A stretch of 64,000 nucleotides of DNA from positions 600,295 through 664,294 of the forward strand of contig FJUW01000061.1 in NCBI GenBank assembly GCA_900074885.1, written 5' to 3'. This document shows positions 60,301 to 64,000 of this stretch, in pieces; positions within the stretch are counted from its first letter, which is position 1, and every line of letters starts with the position of its first letter. The notes below the pieces were generated by a model. It saw only the letters and a program-made list of their open reading frames with translations. It was not told the DNA's origin and searched no databases. This DNA comes from Rhynchosporium graminicola (Eukaryota; Ascomycota; Leotiomycetes; Helotiales; Ploettnerulaceae). The position numbers and the translations under genes are program-made.

Positions 60301-61210
60301 AAATATAAGCTCGTAGTAGTAGCTGTAGCAGCTAGATCGTAGCTATAGGAGCACTAGGAATAAGTATCGATATCCCCTAGGTCGCTTATATTATCTATCT
60401 CGGTCGGCTATACGAGCTCACTAGCTTTATATAATAAGCCGGGCGAGGAGGGTAAGCAAGAGAGATAAGTAGCTCGATTATAATTCTCCTGAGTAATAGT
60501 AATCGTAGTAGTAGTCGGAAATTTCTAACGCCTTAGCACGAGCTTATTAATACGTACTTAGTTGAAGCCTAGGACGAAGCCGCGCTAACCGAGTATCTCG
60601 AGAGCGAAAGCTATCGGCAAGTAGTACTTACTCGATATCTCGATAGCTAGAATACTAGTAGCAGCTATCTTACTACGTAGAGTATTTAATATAACTACTA
60701 CTAGGCGTTTTCGTTAGTCGAGGTCGAGGTCTATAGCGGCAGTAGTAGTAGTAGTCCCGCGATAGGCCGGTCTAAGGCGATCTATACCGTACTCCGACTC
60801 GAGGTCCAGTAGAACGAGCAGCTCGAGCAGTTCTACTAGCGACTTTACGCGTACTATATCTACTATAAACTAATATAGTCCCGGGGAGAGAAATATAGCT
60901 ACTATTACGCCGACTGCTCGTATGCTCCTAAGGAGGGTGCGAGTCTAGATGCTTACTAGTAGTAGCGGTCCCGTCTTATACTCGCTCCCCGCTATTAGTA
61001 CTTCTAGTATAAGCTTAGCTAGGCGATCTATACTGCTATCGAGGACTAGAAGCTATATTAATATCTGTATCTATTATTCCCCGGGTTATTTATACTCGAG
61101 CAGGCGGGTTATTTATACTAGATATATTAGAAAGTTAGGTTCGGGGGGCTAAAGAAGCAGTAGTAGTAGTAGATAAGCTAAGAGAGCGAGGGGGTATTTA
61201 GGCAACGTGA
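57383..61210 (+). pseudogene. Telomere-linked RecQ-like helicase relic, main part
   Basis: RIP-killed plus-strand gene of the fungal subtelomeric RecQ-like helicase group. The N-terminal region is recognisable at 57860-58640 (LLIEDQPLNIILIRLI across a stop; RPRGYSFLDYPDNRL) and 58770-58990 (ELGSIKFENSV). Helicase motifs: Walker A as GTSNNKS at 59631-59651 (family GTGSGKS), box II as FDGYY at about 59910 (family DExH), GALGISIDIP at about 60345-60380, and motif VI core AGRGG at about 60438-60452. A C-terminal tail of the usual type ends near 61200. The key Walker Gly and the Glu/His of box II are lost. Such helicases normally unwind DNA near chromosome ends. Trinucleotide TAG/CTA runs probably were CAG poly-Gln tracts. 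Confidence 0.8.
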
Positions 61211-61246
61211 GGTTAACTAAGTCCGGGTCTAGAGAGAAGCTAAGCG

Positions 61247-61340
61247 GATATATATAAAGAGGAAGAGTTAAGTCTAAGGCGAGAGTTAATTAATATATAT
61301 AAAGAGGAAGAGTCGGGTCTAAGGCGAGAGTTAATTAATA
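61247..61340 (+). repeat. Tandem duplication of about 49 bp
   Basis: TATATATAAAGAGGAAGAGT, then TCTAAGGCGAGAGTTAATTAA, occurs twice in a row just after the helicase relic. Confidence 0.75.
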
Positions 61341-61990
61341 TATATATTAGAGTTTAATCTTAAACTACTACTACTACTGCTATTTAGATTAAACTTAAAG
61401 CTAAAAGAAAACTACTTATCGAAATTATATAATTCAAGAGTAGTATTTATACTTTTATTTAATAACTTTAGTAAACTTTCATAAGATAATATAATAGTAA
61501 TATTAATAAAGGAAGAATATTTTTATAAGAAGATTATTATATATAATATAAAATAACTACTTAGAATAATATATATGAAAAGCTTAGATAAAAAGATTAA
61601 AAAAAGATTATTATTATTTATAATAAAGAATAACTATTAATTATAAAATAAATATAGAATAAAGTTTATAATTAAAAAGGAATATTATTATATTAAAATA
61701 GATTACTACTTAGAATATCTATATATAGTACTAGGTAACAATTTAAAAGATAAGAAGAACAATAAAGAAGGCTTTTTAAATATATAAGTTAAGGATAATA
61801 AAATAACTATTAACTTTAAGAGATCTTATTAGTATTAGTTATTAAATTATTAAGATATTAATATATTTAAATATTTTAGAATAAGATTAAAATATAAAAT
61901 TATTTATTATAATAACTAACTATTAAGAATATTTATCTATTATAACTTTTAATTAGTTAGGATATTAGGAATTCAGGGTTATATACTATA
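61341..61990. other. Very AT-rich spacer
   Basis: Almost only A and T with short TAG/TTA runs. No gene, and no clear period was seen. Confidence 0.5.
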
Positions 61991-62985
61991 GTGCTAGTGG
62001 CAGTAGCTATAATAAAAGTTTCTATAGATAACTACTATTACCGAGTAGCGCTAAGTAAGATAATTTAAGAGAAGTAGTATTATTTATAATAAAAAAGATA
62101 ACTGCTATTATCGCGTAGTATTAAGTAAGGGATTTATAAAGAGTATAATATTATTTATAATATCAAAGATAACTATAACTGCGGCGCCGCAGCTAGGCTT
62201 AGATCGAAAAGAGTAGTAGATAATTTCAAGTTATAATAGTAGCAGGTATTATTATATGATTTATAATCGAAAAAGGCCCTAGGCCGCGTAGTACTAAATA
62301 TGATATTTATAAAAGGAAAATATTATTTCTAATATAAAAGATAACCGCTACTGCCGCGCAGCGGCAACTTAAAGATACCCCGGGTCGCGCAGCGCCTAGT
62401 TAGAAATATAAGAGAGGGTTAGTTAGATTTCCTATTATAGTAGCAGTAGGTATTATTATATAATTTATAATAGAAGCAGGCCCGGGGCCGCGCAGCGCTA
62501 ATTCAGATATTTATTAATAGGGAGTATGATTTATAATAGAATAGAAGTAGGCCCGGGGCCGCGCAGCGCCCAGTCAGTTAGAAGAGATAACTACTACTGC
62601 CGCGTAGCGCTAGATAAAATATTTATAAAAAGGAAGTTAGATTTATTATAGAAAATAAGCGCTAACTGCGAACTAGATAGATAATAGAGCTCCTATATAA
62701 AAAAGGAGTAGCAGTAGTAGTAGTTATAAGAGTATATTATTTATTTTTAAAGATAACTGCTACTGCGGCGTAGCGCCTAGGCGAGTATTTATAAAAGGGT
62801 AGTATTATATGATATATAAAGATAACTGCTAACTGCGAAGCGGATAAAAGGCGAAGCTCAAAGATCGTAAGGCAGTAGTAGTAGCAGTAGTAGTAGCAGG
62901 GGGGATATCTATATAAAAATCAAGAGGTTATTATTTTATAATAAATAATAACTACTAACTGCGAAGCAGATAGAAAGCGAAGCTC
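61991..62985 (+). repeat. Degenerate GC-box repeat field
   Basis: Short GC-rich boxes of the type GGGCCGCGCAGCGC or ACTGCCGCGYAGCGC recur about every 60-120 bp in an AT-rich background (near 62060, 62115, 62175, 62290, 62350, 62390, 62495, 62560, 62600, 62765). They often follow GATAACTGCTA and precede TATTTATAA. Towards the right the boxes become AACTGCGAAGC. No coding potential. Confidence 0.7.
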
Positions 62986-63290
62986 TTAGGGTTAGGGTTT
63001 AAGAGTTAAGTGATATTGAATCTAACTACGCTATCTTACTATAGGCGTTTTTCTAACTTATAAGGATATCTAAGCTATAAGTACAAGGAGTGCGCGCTAT
63101 AAATACAGATAAGAAGAATACTAAATAAAAGAGAGATACAGAAGCCTAGGGTAAGCGATATGTACTACGAGTAGTAGATAGATGATCGAAGCCTTCGATG
63201 ACAGAGAAGAGAGTATTCTATAGCGAGAGAGAGTGCCCTGCGGCGTAAGAGGAGGGGTGCCCTATGATATAGGAAGGGTGCTCTCTAGCG
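62986..63290 (+). repeat. Subtelomere-type repeat R, copy 2 (305 bp, truncated)
   Basis: Starts TTAGGGTTAGGGTTTAAGAG and matches the first 305 bp or so of copy 1, stopping at GTGCTCTCTAGCG, where copy 3 begins. Confidence 0.9.
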
Positions 63291-64000
63291 TAGGGTTTAA
63301 GGGTTAGGTGATATTAAATCTAACTACGCTATCTTACTATAGGCGTTTTTCTAACTTATAAGGATATCTAAGCTATAAGTACAAGGGGTACGCGCTATAA
63401 ATACAGATAAGAAGAGTACTAAATAAAAGAGAGATACAGAAGCCTAAGGTAGGCGATATGTACTACGAGTAGTAGATAGATAATCGAAGCCTTCGATGAT
63501 AGAGAAGAGGGTATTCTATAGCAAGAGAGAGTGCCCTACGGCGTAAGGGGGGGGGTGCCCTGTGATATAAGGAGGGTGCTCTCTAGCGTAGAAGAGAGAG
63601 GAAGAGAGGGGGGGTGCTTCTTTAGTATAGAAGGGGTGTCCTATAGCGCGGGGTTATATTCGCTCCAGGGTAAGCAGGGGGTAGATTCTTAATATATTTC
63701 AGGCTTACTTATATACTATAATTAAAGTAGCTGCGATACCTCGTGCCTAAGTTAAAGTAGTAGTAATAAAGCTATCGAGCTACCTCGCTCTACTTAGGCC
63801 TAGCAGGCCCTATAGTGCCCTATAGGTCTTCGCTATATCCTTTTCTATTAGACCTCCGGCGGATATAATTAGAGGATGAAATATAGAGTCTAAATCCTTA
63901 TATTTCAGTTATTTCGCGTTTATAGCCTCTATAAGCGTAGCGTAAGCTTCCTCGCGTACTGAATCCTTATTAATCGCTACTATTTGAATATCATAGTAGT
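63291..64000 (+). repeat. Subtelomere-type repeat R, copy 3 (runs off the window)
   Basis: Starts TAGGGTTTAAGGGTTAGG and follows copy 1 closely to the window end. It differs mainly at CA/TG sites. It presumably begins a second helicase-containing unit beyond 64000. Confidence 0.9.

Noticed and set aside
60949..61152. 67-codon frame rich in Ser
   Set aside because: Out of frame with the helicase tail, which reads through the same DNA.

Overview
This is a repeat-rich, probably subtelomeric stretch of a filamentous ascomycete (Pezizomycotina-type) genome. The evidence is LTR retrotransposons full of TAG/TAA where Trp or Gln codons are expected (the C-to-T at CpA mark of repeat-induced point mutation, RIP), a protein gene with seven short introns of 49-83 bp, and TTAGGG-like repeats. 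No tRNA, rRNA, CRISPR array or bacterial feature was seen.

Layout: (1) 1-6318, a RIP-killed Gypsy chromovirus cut by the window edge, with a near-identical 1.5-kb internal duplication next to a lone N. (2) 7010-10972, an island with little RIP, holding a broken hydrophobin-like gene, a 125-bp solo LTR and two unrecognised open frames. (3) 12480-35271, a nest of transposons. A Gypsy relic (C) holds Copia A, which holds Copia B. Gypsy D abuts the same relic and holds a non-autonomous element E and a miniature LTR element G, whose LTR holds solo LTR H. Nearly all of these insertions have exact 5-bp target duplications. (4) 36174-40404, a hAT transposon with an 8-bp target duplication, an intron-rich transposase and a solo LTR in its last exon. 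(5) 40413-44640, the main gene island: one apparently intact eight-exon gene for a secreted SGNH hydrolase with fibronectin III domains, with a solo LTR upstream. (6) 44640-48926, AT-rich debris including a truncated Gypsy end joined to TTAGGG-like repeats and a 94-bp satellite. (7) 48927-64000, a subtelomere-type array: a repeat starting with TTAGGG-like sequence, minisatellites, a RIP-killed telomere-linked RecQ-like helicase gene split by a complete Gypsy (F), a GC-box repeat field, then the TTAGGG-like repeat twice more.

Only the SGNH hydrolase looks like a working host gene. The hAT transposase is close to open, but one stop codon and the LTR break it. The other coding features are degraded. 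The TTAGGG-like motifs all read towards the right, which would put the chromosome end to the right if they are telomere-derived. Exon borders, domain calls and family names come from reading the sequence and recalling protein families; no database search was run.
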